A stretch of DNA of 64,000 bases from Pseudobutyrivibrio xylanivorans (GCF_008935055.1 NZ_CP043028.1:447501-511500), one strand, 5' to 3'. Counted from the stretch's first letter, positions 35,900 through 45,944 are shown. Translations and numbers: made by a program. The notes: generated by a model not told the origin, from the letters alone.

Positions 35900-38800
35900 T
35901 TATATTACCTCCCTAATGGCTTCTCTAATAGCATTACTTACACGTAAGCAGTTATTAGTATCTCTATATCCAAAGAAATCATCCACTCGTCTTTGGTATT
36001 CTTTTTCAACGTCGCAATCGTTCTTTATATAATTAACAATTGACTTCATAGCTGTCTTTTCATCATAAACTACTGGACCAAAACCATCTCGTTTATAATC
36101 AAAATAACCTTCTTGATAAGTATGAGTTTTATAAAACTTTTCCTCATCAAACTGACAGTAAATTACAGGTTTATTTAAATATGCAACATCATACGAAACA
36201 GAAGAATAATCTGTTACTAATATAGCAGCTTCTGATATTACTCTGTTGTAAGTCCAGTTCTCATCAGCAATTTCTATGCAATCGTTTGCATCAAAGAATG
36301 AATCTGTAGATTTCATAACATTATGTTGCATCAATAATAATTTATAACCATATTTTCTACATGTTTTTAATAATTCTTCATCTGACAATAACTTCGAATA
36401 GAACTGGAAATAGTCACATTCAGTGAAGTTGTCCTTTATAGACTGCTTTCCGCTACTATCCTTCTCAACACAATACTTTCTCCATGTAGGTAATATAGCT
36501 ATGTATTTTGATTCTCTTTTTTCAAGATAATCAAATCTTGGGAAACCTAAAAGCTTAACCATTCCTTCGTCAAAGCCGTAATTTGCAATATTACGTGTTT
36601 CTTCATACTCAGGAACACCAGCTGCTACAAATAATCTTATATTCTGATAATATTTTGAATAATTTGCAGACATATCATTTTTAGTAATTCCATGCTGTAA
36701 GAATATAAAAGGTTTTTTAGATACAATATCTCTAAAGAGCTTTTCCTCAACAGGCCACATTACTCCGTCTGTCTGTGAGCCAATCAACACATCACTTATT
36801 ACAAATAAACATTTGTGTTTCATACTTCCTGTAGCCACTACATTGCTACCATACAAAGCTCTAAGTCTTTCGTAATCATCACAATTTTCATTGATAATAA
36901 AGTAATACTCTTCTGAAGCTTTTTTATTTCCAATTAAAAATCTAAATAACGCTTCTCCGTTATCACCCGCTGCATCAGGTCTATCCCAAATTAGCCAAAC
37001 TTGCTTTTGTTTTTTATGAGAATGATAATAATCTCTTAAATACTGATTATTAAAACTCATATTCTTTTTATAAGCCGATTCGCACTCATAAATCTTTTCA
37101 CCAGTTGCTTTTGCTATCATCAACTTAGCAACATTACATTTAAGAAGCCAATTATTCTTTGTATAATACTGTTCTGCGAACTGCATTGATACTGGGAAAA
37201 ATCTTGAATACATGTATCTTGTACATTCAATCTGCTCATCTCCAATAAACATGTAACATGTAATTTCTCCATCATCACTTAATGGAATTTCAGCATCAAA
37301 GAATATTCTCTCTGAAATGACTGCAGTATCAAACAATACCTCTGGCTTTTTATTATGTCTTAAGCGAACATCATAAAACTCATCACGATATTTAAGCTTA
37401 ATAGAAAAGTCTTCTGGAACAAATGGAACGAACAGTGTAGCTTCAATCAGCAATTTAGATTTATCTATTGCGCCAAACATATATTCAACTATAGGTGAAT
37501 ACTTTATCTTTATATTCTCCATTGTATTTGAATAATATAAAACATTATCTTGTGTTATATATTTACTCTCACAACCCTGTCCCTGTCTCAATACAAATAA
37601 TTTTTGTTCTAAAGATAACTTCTTATCATTTTTCAATACATCTCTACTGATGTAAGAAACGCAGTATAGAGCCATCTCTCTATACTCCTCTAGGTCATCA
37701 CCAAATTCAGTTACAAGATTATTAATGTTATATCTATTAGCAATAAAATCCTTGAAAAGATTGAGTAACATGTGCTGTACATTTTTTGATACACTACCAT
37801 TCTTTGCAAGGCCAAAGTTAATCATACGTAAGTATACATTTTGCAATACAGCTTTTGATGGAATAGGATTTCTTTTTGCAAAATCTGTCGCGAAAACAGC
37901 TTCTGATAGATTCGTTCCAATAGTCTGCAATTTATTTTCCTGCAGAATTGTATAATATACATTCTGCATAAATGCAATTGTAGGAGATGCGTCCTCAAAC
38001 AAAGATATATTGTAAAATTTTCTAGGAATCCAAACTGAATCATAATAATCAATCATAGTATTTGGCTGTTTGGAAATATCGATAATTCTACCATTATCAT
38101 AATATTCTTTTGTTAAAAAATGAGTGTCATTGGTATTGTAATATGGTAATACAAACACACGCATTGAGTTTCTAATATACTGATATGTATTAGCAAAATA
38201 CATAGGCGTAAATCTATCACCAGCACGACAATAGCTAAGCCACTCTCCCTTATTTGCATAGGCAAGGAAGTCTTTCCATAAATATACTCTAACTCGTTCA
38301 TTATTTATGTTTATGCTCGATAAATCGTCAACTCCCTTTATAAACAACTGAACATAAGTATTGTCTTCCAATACTTGATCATTGATGCTTTCAATAGTCT
38401 CCTCTAATTCATTCGACTTTTCATCTAAGTCCATCACTACCGAACAAATACACCTAATTACTTCACTCATATCATTTTCTCCGCTAATTATTGTTTTTTT
38501 TATTTCTGAAGCCACAACTTTTCTTGTAGCTTTTTTTCTATACACTTTATTGACTTTTTTTCCATCTCTTTTGATACTTCTTTGATTAAGAATGTATTCA
38601 GCCATCAATCTAGACAATCCATCAATATCTTCATTTGCAATAATATTTTTTGAATTGTTTTCAACTAGGTATTTAGCTCCTGTGTTTTCCGTGACTATTA
38701 TAGGTTTTCCTAACATTGCACCTTCTAAAGCAACTAGAGAACAAGACTCATCTCGTGAAGGTACCAGAAACACATCTATAGTTTGGTAAAAATCATATAA

Positions 38801-39529
38801 AGCTTTTAGTTCTTTTAGTCCATCTAAGAAATAGATGTTCTCACAAACATATTGTAATAATTCTGAATAATAACACTCTGACCAACTTGGAATGTCACCC
38901 AGAATATACAACTCTGCTCTGAATCGTAATTCCTGTGGCAATAATGAAAATGCTTTAATTGCAATATCTTGTCCTTTTCTACGTTCCACTGTACCAGAAA
39001 CTAGAAATTTTATTTTTGTAGCACGAGTTTTTTTTCGAATCTTTTTTATAGGCTCAATATAATTATGAATTATATCAACATTATCTATATCATATCTGTG
39101 CTTTAGATAATCTCTTACATATTCACTTACACATACAAGATTATTTACTTTTTGTATTTTTTCCTCATCAATATTACAGTCTTTACAAAGTTGTGGAATA
39201 TTGCTGCCTTCCATTAAATACAAAAAGGTTTTTATATAATCCTGTACTCTCAAAGCAAAATCGATGCAAAAAAGCGTATACACAATTACACAATCATACT
39301 GTTTAATTATTGATTTAAAATCTTTGGCATACAGAAACTGTTCATCTATCTCGCGAACCCCAATTCCAAGGTTTTTAAATTCATCCGAGAATGGTCCAGT
39401 ATTATAAGTCCATACATCGATATCATATACATCTGAAACAGCGATTGCCAAATTCATGGACGCGTGTGGCGTTCCAGAATACGTCATATCATATGTTACA
39501 AGTAATAGTTTCTTTTTATTCGCTTTCAT
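35900..39529 (-). CDS. Fusion of GT4 glycosyltransferase and CDP-glycerol glycerophosphotransferase (TagB/TagF-like)
   Basis: A 1209-residue multi-domain enzyme. Residues 1-340 are a GT4 transferase: GTPHASMNLAIAVSDVYD, VCVSEYVRDYLKHRYD, SGTVERRKGQDIAIKAF and FLVPSRDESCSLVALEGAMLGKP. A middle part (about 350-620) weakly resembles a GT2 domain. Residues about 830-1209 are a CDP-glycerol transferase: KPFIFLQHGITK, LPTWRKY, LVTDYSSVSYDVAYLNKPVIY and a final GPVVYDE. Such enzymes polymerise glycerol- or ribitol-phosphate in teichoic acids. The protein would extend and modify one polymer on a single chain. It overlaps the permease stop by one base. Confidence 0.85.
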   Translation of the reverse strand: MKANKKKLLLVTYDMTYSGTPHASMNLAIAVSDVYDIDVWTYNTGPFSDEFKNLGIGVREIDEQFLYAKDFKSIIKQYDCVIVYTLFCIDFALRVQDYIKTFLYLMEGSNIPQLCKDCNIDEEKIQKVNNLVCVSEYVRDYLKHRYDIDNVDIIHNYIEPIKKIRKKTRATKIKFLVSGTVERRKGQDIAIKAFSLLPQELRFRAELYILGDIPSWSECYYSELLQYVCENIYFLDGLKELKALYDFYQTIDVFLVPSRDESCSLVALEGAMLGKPIIVTENTGAKYLVENNSKNIIANEDIDGLSRLMAEYILNQRSIKRDGKKVNKVYRKKATRKVVASEIKKTIISGENDMSEVIRCICSVVMDLDEKSNELEETIESINDQVLEDNTYVQLFIKGVDDLSSININNERVRVYLWKDFLAYANKGEWLSYCRAGDRFTPMYFANTYQYIRNSMRVFVLPYYNTNDTHFLTKEYYDNGRIIDISKQPNTMIDYYDSVWIPRKFYNISLFEDASPTIAFMQNVYYTILQENKLQTIGTNLSEAVFATDFAKRNPIPSKAVLQNVYLRMINFGLAKNGSVSKNVQHMLLNLFKDFIANRYNINNLVTEFGDDLEEYREMALYCVSYISRDVLKNDKKLSLEQKLFVLRQGQGCESKYITQDNVLYYSNTMENIKIKYSPIVEYMFGAIDKSKLLIEATLFVPFVPEDFSIKLKYRDEFYDVRLRHNKKPEVLFDTAVISERIFFDAEIPLSDDGEITCYMFIGDEQIECTRYMYSRFFPVSMQFAEQYYTKNNWLLKCNVAKLMIAKATGEKIYECESAYKKNMSFNNQYLRDYYHSHKKQKQVWLIWDRPDAAGDNGEALFRFLIGNKKASEEYYFIINENCDDYERLRALYGSNVVATGSMKHKCLFVISDVLIGSQTDGVMWPVEEKLFRDIVSKKPFIFLQHGITKNDMSANYSKYYQNIRLFVAAGVPEYEETRNIANYGFDEGMVKLLGFPRFDYLEKRESKYIAILPTWRKYCVEKDSSGKQSIKDNFTECDYFQFYSKLLSDEELLKTCRKYGYKLLLMQHNVMKSTDSFFDANDCIEIADENWTYNRVISEAAILVTDYSSVSYDVAYLNKPVIYCQFDEEKFYKTHTYQEGYFDYKRDGFGPVVYDEKTAMKSIVNYIKNDCDVEKEYQRRVDDFFGYRDTNNCLRVSNAIREAIREVI

Positions 39530-40305
39530 TACAGTTTTCCTATAATGCGATTTCTATTCTTTTCAAACAACCAGCTACCAAATAGCATTAGTCCAAATGC
39601 CCAAATTAGCAATTTTAACCAAGCAGTCCAATGAGAAGCCTGACTATATAACAACGCATCTCTCGTTAAATAAATTGATAAAAAAATAGGATTATACGAT
39701 AAGACTTGTTGGAACTGTATTGGCATATGATCTAGAGGCAAAAATACTCCAGATACATAAAATAACAGCATTATAAATATAGAATATAAATAATCAACAT
39801 CTGCAAAAAAAACGTATGCAACTGCTAATATTTTCCCCATTCCACAAATAGTCATAATCATTAATAAGAAAATAGGGATTAGAATAACAACTCGCCATGA
39901 CAGTTTCACATGGAAATATATTATTATTGGAATGTATGCAATAAACGAATATAAAACTTCTTTCCATGCCGAAAAAATCTTCTCACAAATAAAAATATCT
40001 GGTGAAACTTTAGCTCTAACTATTAAGTTTTTATTACTAACCAAACATCGCATGGCGCCTTTAGATGCGGAATTATAAAAATTGTAGATAATAATACCTA
40101 CAAAAACAAAAGCAGGGAACTTATCGATATCATGCGTAATTATATTTTGATAGTACAAAGACAAAACTATCATGTAGATAAAAGGATTAAAAATATTCCA
40201 GAAAAAACCGAGATTAGTTTCTGCTGTCTTTTTAACGCTATCTTTATAACTTATCTGTCTTATAATAAAAAAATTCTGCCTTACTTTATTAATATTCTCT
40301 CTCAT
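39529..40305 (-). CDS. ABC-2 polysaccharide/teichoic acid export permease (second copy)
   Basis: A 258-residue TagG/Wzm-type permease with six predicted helices: an amphipathic N terminus (QNFFIIRQISYKDSVKKTAE), LGFFWNIFNPFIYMIVLSLYY and a late FLPLDHMPIQFQQVLSYNPIF loop. It lies 3 nt after the other permease gene and shares its ATPase. Two different permeases with one ATPase suggest a heterodimeric channel. Confidence 0.85.
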   Translation of the reverse strand: MRENINKVRQNFFIIRQISYKDSVKKTAETNLGFFWNIFNPFIYMIVLSLYYQNIITHDIDKFPAFVFVGIIIYNFYNSASKGAMRCLVSNKNLIVRAKVSPDIFICEKIFSAWKEVLYSFIAYIPIIIYFHVKLSWRVVILIPIFLLMIMTICGMGKILAVAYVFFADVDYLYSIFIMLLFYVSGVFLPLDHMPIQFQQVLSYNPIFLSIYLTRDALLYSQASHWTAWLKLLIWAFGLMLFGSWLFEKNRNRIIGKL

Positions 40306-40308
40306 AGC

Positions 40309-41085
40309 TTATATTTTCTGTATTATCTCGTTTTCTTTTAACTTCAATGTCAATATACCGGCAACCAATGCCGCTGCAGACCAGCAAACCATCTTAATCA
40401 TCTCTTGAAAATCATATGTCCCATATATAACGCATTGTCTTGATAAGTCTGCAAAAATAAAAATAGGATTATTTCTTGTAAAACCTATTAGATACTCTGG
40501 ATATCTTTCAATAGGCATGTAGATAGCCATCATGTGAACTAGCGCAACTATGAGATTATGCCAAAGAAATTTTATATCTTTATAGAATACATACACTGTT
40601 GCAAGGATTAATGAAATCCCAATTGTAAAGACAAGTTCTGAAATAACCGTTATTGGTAATAATAGTATTGTCCAACTAATACGAACCTGAAATACTATCA
40701 ATACTACAAACAAAGCAATAAGTGAAAAACCAAGATTAACAAAAGCTGTGTAGTCTCGCGATAATACAAATAATTCACGAGGCAGCTTTGTCTTTTGCAA
40801 TAAAGACTTATTGTCTTCTAGAGCTGTCATTGCTGTTGTTGTCGCCGTATTAAATAAAGTCCATATTGTATATCCCGTTATAAAATATAGTGGATACATA
40901 GACTTATTAGTAGAATATCCACTAAATACAAAACTCATGACAAACATAAAAAGCAATGGATTCAATACCGACCACAGTATCCCCAGCACACTTCGCGAGT
41001 ACTTTCTCTTTATCTCCCTGGCAGTGAGTTCTCGAATAACGAAAACATATTGCTTTAAACCATATTCCATGTTAAGACACCTCAC
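40309..41085 (-). CDS. ABC-2 polysaccharide/teichoic acid export permease (first copy)
   Basis: A 258-residue TagG/Wzm-type permease with six predicted helices: ELTAREIKRKYSRSVLGILW, VLNPLLFMFVMSFVFSGYS and MPIERYPEYLIGFTRNNPIF. The shared layout with the next gene shows they are diverged paralogues. Its start overlaps the ATPase stop by 14 nt, so it should be coupled to it. Confidence 0.87.
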   Translation of the reverse strand: MRCLNMEYGLKQYVFVIRELTAREIKRKYSRSVLGILWSVLNPLLFMFVMSFVFSGYSTNKSMYPLYFITGYTIWTLFNTATTTAMTALEDNKSLLQKTKLPRELFVLSRDYTAFVNLGFSLIALFVVLIVFQVRISWTILLLPITVISELVFTIGISLILATVYVFYKDIKFLWHNLIVALVHMMAIYMPIERYPEYLIGFTRNNPIFIFADLSRQCVIYGTYDFQEMIKMVCWSAAALVAGILTLKLKENEIIQKI

Positions 41086-42661
41086 TGATCTTCTTTGGAG
41101 CGTTATCGCTTGAATCGACCTCGTTCATATGCTGATATGCCTTGCATACTACCTCAGGCTTGCCAACCATTCTAAGCTTACCCTTTTCAATCCAAACAAC
41201 CTTTGAGCAATTGTCTCTGATAGTACCCATACCATGGCTAACCATAAGTACTGTACTACCTCCGTGAATCATTTCCTTAACTCGCTTTAAGCTCTTCTTT
41301 CTAAAGAACTCATCACCAACTGAAAGTACCTCATCAAGAATAAGGATTTCTGCGGCATCACCAGCCGTAGCTATAGCAAATCCAAGACGGCTAACCATAC
41401 CACTTGAATAGTTTTTAACCTTTTCATCCATGAAATCCTCAAGCTCTGCAAACTTAACAATTTCATCGTAGTGCTCGTCTAAAAATGCTTTCGAATAACC
41501 AATGATGGCTCCGTTCAAATAAACATTCTCGCGGCCTGTAAGCTCCATATCAAAACCAGTTCCTAATGTAAGAAGCTGGACCTTTTTTCTATCAACCTCA
41601 ACCTTTCCAGATGTAGGACGAAGAGCTCCAGATACAATCTTGAGGATAGTTGACTTACCAGAACCATTAGTACCGATGATTCCAACGACCTCTCCCTTAG
41701 AAACATCAAAGCTGACATCATCCAATGCACAGAATTCTCTGTAAGAAATATTTCGCTTTAACAACTGGATGAAATAATCCTTGATACCAGATGTACTCTG
41801 TGTCGCAACCTTAAATTTCATAGTCACATTCTTTACAGAAATTACTGTATCTGACTCATCCAAGTCTTCAATCTCAAAACTGTTTGTATTGTTAACTCTA
41901 TCGCGAGCAGCACTACGGTTGCCCGCTGCCTTCTCAGCCTTGTCTTCCTGTAAGGTATTCCAGATTTCAAAACCGATAAGTGTCAAAATAATTCCTGCTG
42001 CGGCGCATAAAACACCGAGAATAATTGGCACATATCCAACTGTTGCTTCCACTACCTTCAAAATACTACCTGTTAATTTCATTTCGTCTTGACTTTCACT
42101 TTCTTTTTCTTCAACACTACTCTGAGCTTCGACAACCTCTGTCTCAGGTAAAACTTCCTCTTCGGTCTCGTCTATTGGTGTTTCTTCTACCTCTAGCTCT
42201 TCTTCTAACTCCCCAACGGTATCTTCACCTTCGATGAATACATCAACGCTAGTCAGGTTCTCAATAGGTTTTCTATTGGAACCATCTGCGTCGCAGGTGT
42301 AACCGTCAACTACTGTAATATATGCATTTCCACCTGAAAGTGTTTCAAATGAAAGCATGTATTTTCTTCTGGAAGATAATCCACTTCCCTCAAGTACGAT
42401 AACTCCATCTTCCTCAGAATTTCCACCCTTGATGTACTGCATTCTGTTCTTGTCGTACTTGAGCTCAATATGATAATCCTGATTACTATCTTCAGTAGTT
42501 ATGTAAACTCCAATTGGAAATTTGGAATCTTCCTCTTCATTGTATTCACTTGATCCAAAGCTCACCTCGCTACCAGCAGCATAGGCATAATTTGAACAAA
42601 GTGATACGCAGCAAACCATTGTCAGTGCAGCGGCAAGGCCTCTAATATTATGTCTTCTCAT
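41072..42661 (-). CDS. ABC transporter ATPase with an N-terminal extracytoplasmic domain
   Basis: A 529-residue protein with unusual architecture. A signal sequence (about 1-29) is followed by a beta-rich, cohesin-like outside domain (about 32-145), an acidic linker (about 146-195), one transmembrane helix (about 208-232) and a cytoplasmic TagH/Wzt-type ATPase (about 270-510). The ATPase is intact: GIIGTNGSGKST (Walker A), YSSGMVSRLGFAIA (signature), ILILDEVLSVGDE (Walker B) and the switch His in MVSHGMG. Known TagH proteins carry their outside domain at the C terminus; here it is N-terminal. It overlaps both neighbours by 14 nt. Coupling export to wall or polymer recognition outside is inferred. 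Confidence 0.85.
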   Translation of the reverse strand: MRRHNIRGLAAALTMVCCVSLCSNYAYAAGSEVSFGSSEYNEEEDSKFPIGVYITTEDSNQDYHIELKYDKNRMQYIKGGNSEEDGVIVLEGSGLSSRRKYMLSFETLSGGNAYITVVDGYTCDADGSNRKPIENLTSVDVFIEGEDTVGELEEELEVEETPIDETEEEVLPETEVVEAQSSVEEKESESQDEMKLTGSILKVVEATVGYVPIILGVLCAAAGIILTLIGFEIWNTLQEDKAEKAAGNRSAARDRVNNTNSFEIEDLDESDTVISVKNVTMKFKVATQSTSGIKDYFIQLLKRNISYREFCALDDVSFDVSKGEVVGIIGTNGSGKSTILKIVSGALRPTSGKVEVDRKKVQLLTLGTGFDMELTGRENVYLNGAIIGYSKAFLDEHYDEIVKFAELEDFMDEKVKNYSSGMVSRLGFAIATAGDAAEILILDEVLSVGDEFFRKKSLKRVKEMIHGGSTVLMVSHGMGTIRDNCSKVVWIEKGKLRMVGKPEVVCKAYQHMNEVDSSDNAPKKISEVS

Positions 42662-43988
42662 TTCTTTCTCGCTCTCTTAACCAACGTTTTCTTTTACTAT
42701 ATTGCAAATAATATTTGTAGTGATTGTAGGACCATAAATGGCTTTTAATTCTGGACTGTGTCGCATAAAGCATTACCGAACCCTCAAACCATCCCGAAAT
42801 ATTCACTACATGTCTTTTTCCAAAAATCCTTTCCCTGAGTTCCAAGACAACTCTTCGCCAGAAATGATTGTCATCAAAATCCTTTTCTGTAAGCTTTGCA
42901 GCAAGCAGTGCATTATCGTAATCAATCACATCATCGGAGAAGTGCAGCTGACCAAATACCTCTGCCTCCTGACGAGTAGGCTTGGACATAAATCTAAATA
43001 ATGCAGCCTCAATTTCCTTCTGAGAAGCTGGATTATTGATCAATCCACTTATTTCTTCAAAGCTATTATGCAAAGCAAATAGCTCATCCATATAATCGCT
43101 GATAATGCTCTCCAGCTGATTCATAAAATCAATCTGGCTCTGGGAAACCTCAGATAAAACTGGAACCATCTTATCTGACTCTCTTCTATATCTAACTGTC
43201 ATGCCATGTGGTGCAGAAAAAATGCACTCAAACAGGCAATTGTTGAAAAGCACCTTATTCTTAAGGCCCGTCCGTGGACCAAATAAAAATGAATGATACT
43301 GTTGCTCATCAGCAGAAGCTGGAATCTCGTAAAGGCCATAATAATAACCCTCAACCGGCTCCTGCACGCCTAGGTGCTCACGGAACACATTCAGACTCTG
43401 CTGGATTGAACCAACCCAGCCGCTGTCCACAACAGCTATTTTTTCTTTTGCTCCAAATCCCATTTCATCAAGATATTTGAGAGCGTTTGTAAATTCATTT
43501 TCTGAGTGCTGGGCAAGTACCCTTATGAAATCTTCATCACTCTTTAAAAGATTACTTACTTCGCCAAGTCTGTGTCTTGGTATCTGCTCATCCTTCTGAA
43601 CCTTTAGGTAAGCCGCAAGCCTATCCACAAACTGTGGCTTATCCTCTTCAGGAATGCCTGCACGATTTATCACAGTGGTAGGCGTAACATCCACACCGCC
43701 CAAGGTGATATATGATAAAGCCTGCTTTATATCTAAATGATAAAGTGGAACTCGTAGTGATAACCTAGAAACACACAGATACTTACACTGAATATTCAGA
43801 TCAAACTTCTTAACATATTTTTCAGCGATTACGTAATATAGATACGCATCTCTAGCCAAGAAGAACAGAGTACTTATGCCCCTGTCCATTGCATCATTAA
43901 GCACATGTAACACAAAACTGTTCAGTGCTGGCGCAAAAATCTTCTTACCAGTATGAAAAATAATATCTTGCTCTTTTTTCACTAACAT
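42648..43988 (-). CDS. Polysaccharide-cluster protein related to the C-terminal module of COG5610 proteins
   Basis: A 446-residue cytoplasmic protein. FFLARDAYLYYVIAEKYVKKF (about 40-60), YLCVSRLSLRVPLYH and IAVVDSGWVGSIQQSL (about 205) match the second half of the gene at 28562-30706 (FLSRDGDTIK, WSRKAA, LLVDIGWAGSGAI), but the HAD domain is absent. Two members in one cluster suggest a shared, possibly enzymatic, role in making or modifying the polymer. The start and the stop of the GT2 gene are 5 nt apart. Confidence 0.65.
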   Translation of the reverse strand: MLVKKEQDIIFHTGKKIFAPALNSFVLHVLNDAMDRGISTLFFLARDAYLYYVIAEKYVKKFDLNIQCKYLCVSRLSLRVPLYHLDIKQALSYITLGGVDVTPTTVINRAGIPEEDKPQFVDRLAAYLKVQKDEQIPRHRLGEVSNLLKSDEDFIRVLAQHSENEFTNALKYLDEMGFGAKEKIAVVDSGWVGSIQQSLNVFREHLGVQEPVEGYYYGLYEIPASADEQQYHSFLFGPRTGLKNKVLFNNCLFECIFSAPHGMTVRYRRESDKMVPVLSEVSQSQIDFMNQLESIISDYMDELFALHNSFEEISGLINNPASQKEIEAALFRFMSKPTRQEAEVFGQLHFSDDVIDYDNALLAAKLTEKDFDDNHFWRRVVLELRERIFGKRHVVNISGWFEGSVMLYATQSRIKSHLWSYNHYKYYLQYSKRKRWLRERERNEKT

Positions 43989-43993
43989 AACTC

Positions 43994-44803
43994 CTAAGCA
44001 GAGAATCCATTTCTGATTCCAAAAGCTATTCTATTTGGAACCATCCAAACCATAATAGGCTTCACTACATAATGGAGCTCTCGCCATGGGTTTAATCCCA
44101 ATTTCTTAAAACCATTCCATCTGATGACAACTTCATCAAGCTGATCAGGTAATGTTCTGCGATTGTAGCTATCCTTTGTCTCGCGATATCCAAGGACATT
44201 TTCCTGAAGGTTGTATCCCTTCACTCCTGAAGCTACCAGATTCATAAACAATTGGTAGTCCTCTCCTCTGCGAGGCTTTTCCTCTAAACCATAAGGCTTA
44301 TCCATGGACAATACGCTCTTTCGAAACATAATTGTTGGATGAGCATATGGCTGGTATTTCAGGAAGTCTCTTCTTGAAGGCTTCTTTGGATACTTGCGCA
44401 GACCATAAATCTGATCTGAATCATCCATCAGTAGTAAATTACCACCAACAAAACCATACTCTGGGTGATTCTCCAAAAACTTATACTCACACTCTAGTCT
44501 GAATGGAGCACTAATATCATCCGCATCCATTCTTGCCAGATATTTGCCCTTGGCAATCTCTACCATCTTGTTGAGGCCGTAGGCCAAACCATGATTCTTT
44601 TCCTCTCGGATGAAAACAATTCTTGAATCATTTTCTTTATATTCAGCAATGATGCTCTTAACATCATTGCTTGAACCATCATCAAATATAATTAGCTCAA
44701 AATCCCTAAAGGACTGATCTAGGATGGATTCAATGGCCTTTCGTAAATGCGATTCATCGCAATTATAGACCGGAAACAGTACACTTATTGAAGGCATCTT
44801 CAT
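43994..44803 (-). CDS. Family 2 glycosyltransferase
   Basis: A 269-residue inverting GT2 (GT-A fold): ISVLFPVYNCDESHLRKAIES, LIIFDDGSSND, the metal-binding DxD in LARMDADDISAPFRLE (about 94), and EDYQLFMNLVASG as the catalytic region. There is no membrane helix. It adds a sugar to a lipid-linked acceptor in the cytoplasm. Its start overlaps the end of the GT4 gene by 41 nt. Confidence 0.92.
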   Translation of the reverse strand: MKMPSISVLFPVYNCDESHLRKAIESILDQSFRDFELIIFDDGSSNDVKSIIAEYKENDSRIVFIREEKNHGLAYGLNKMVEIAKGKYLARMDADDISAPFRLECEYKFLENHPEYGFVGGNLLLMDDSDQIYGLRKYPKKPSRRDFLKYQPYAHPTIMFRKSVLSMDKPYGLEEKPRRGEDYQLFMNLVASGVKGYNLQENVLGYRETKDSYNRRTLPDQLDEVVIRWNGFKKLGLNPWRELHYVVKPIMVWMVPNRIAFGIRNGFSA

Positions 44804-45944
44804 AGACCTTTCTCATCACTTTTTCTGATTCTGATTTTTCAAAAGAAGTGACTGACTTTCTTATTTTTTCTCTGTTGTATCTCTTGTGCTCACGCTTGTA
44901 GGAATACATCTGGGCAATGGCGTTGGCATAAGCATCCACAGTATCCTCTCGAACAAGAAGACCATTTTTCTCATGCTTGATATATTCTTTGGAGCCTCTG
45001 TTGCTTGATGCAATTACTGGGAGTCCAGTGAACATCGCTTCAAGAGGAGCCATTCCAAGCCCTTCCCTAATAGAAGGAAATACCATAACATCAGCAGCTC
45101 TTAAGAACTTCCTGATGTCTACTTCATATCCATAAAATCTGACGTTATTCTCTAAACCGTTTTGCTTAACGTACTTCTTTAACGCACATTCCTTACAGCC
45201 ACTACCGATAATTCCATAAATAATGTTTTGACCATCAGGATTATTGTTTTGGAAATACTGAATAGTTTCGATAATCTTTTTCTGATTCTTGTTCTTTCTG
45301 ATTTCTCCAACACTGATTACGAAGAAGTCCTCTTTCTTGATTCCAAGCTTTATACGTTCCTTGATCTTGTCCTCTTCGTCAGTCAGACAATAATATTCTG
45401 AATCAACTCCCTCACCAGGAATGCGATACACATAATCCGCACACATGGTCTTTGCAGCGCTCTCATCCTCGTGATTGATAGTGACAATTGCATTTGTATT
45501 CCTGCTTAGGAAATACTCAGCCATATAATAGATGCAATTGCGAATCTTCGAAGCGCCGCTGTAGAAATGAAATCCGTGGGCCGTATAAATAACGTAAACG
45601 TCCTTCAATCCCATGCAGGCAATTCTCGCAACCAAACCGCCAATCGGTGTGTGGCAATGAATGATATTTATTTTTTCTTTCTTTATATACTTTCGCAGAG
45701 CAATAATTGCTCGCGTATTAGCACTTATATCTGCTAATGATTGAGTGATTGGAATATCCTGATACTTAACACCCAATTCTTCCAGAGTGCTTTCACCTTC
45801 TTCATATACAACATTTTTGGAATTTGATGCATAGTGGACTTCCACATTCATCTTTTCCAACAACTCAACATTTTGTTTCTCGAACTTCGATAAAAAACCA
45901 TATACCGACGAAACAATCAATGCTTTCACTTGCTTTTCTCCCAT
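44763..45944 (-). CDS. Family 4 glycosyltransferase
   Basis: A 393-residue retaining GT4 (GT-B fold): KALIVSSVYGFLSKFEKQN, IIHCHTPIGGLVARIACMG, VISVGEIRKNKNQKKIIET (about 210) and the donor-binding VFPSIREGLGMAPLEAMFTG (about 300). It resembles the EpsD/CapM group that builds the first sugars of capsule repeats. It lies directly after the LCP gene. Confidence 0.93.
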   Translation of the reverse strand: MGEKQVKALIVSSVYGFLSKFEKQNVELLEKMNVEVHYASNSKNVVYEEGESTLEELGVKYQDIPITQSLADISANTRAIIALRKYIKKEKINIIHCHTPIGGLVARIACMGLKDVYVIYTAHGFHFYSGASKIRNCIYYMAEYFLSRNTNAIVTINHEDESAAKTMCADYVYRIPGEGVDSEYYCLTDEEDKIKERIKLGIKKEDFFVISVGEIRKNKNQKKIIETIQYFQNNNPDGQNIIYGIIGSGCKECALKKYVKQNGLENNVRFYGYEVDIRKFLRAADVMVFPSIREGLGMAPLEAMFTGLPVIASSNRGSKEYIKHEKNGLLVREDTVDAYANAIAQMYSYKREHKRYNREKIRKSVTSFEKSESEKVMRKVYEDAFNKCTVSGL

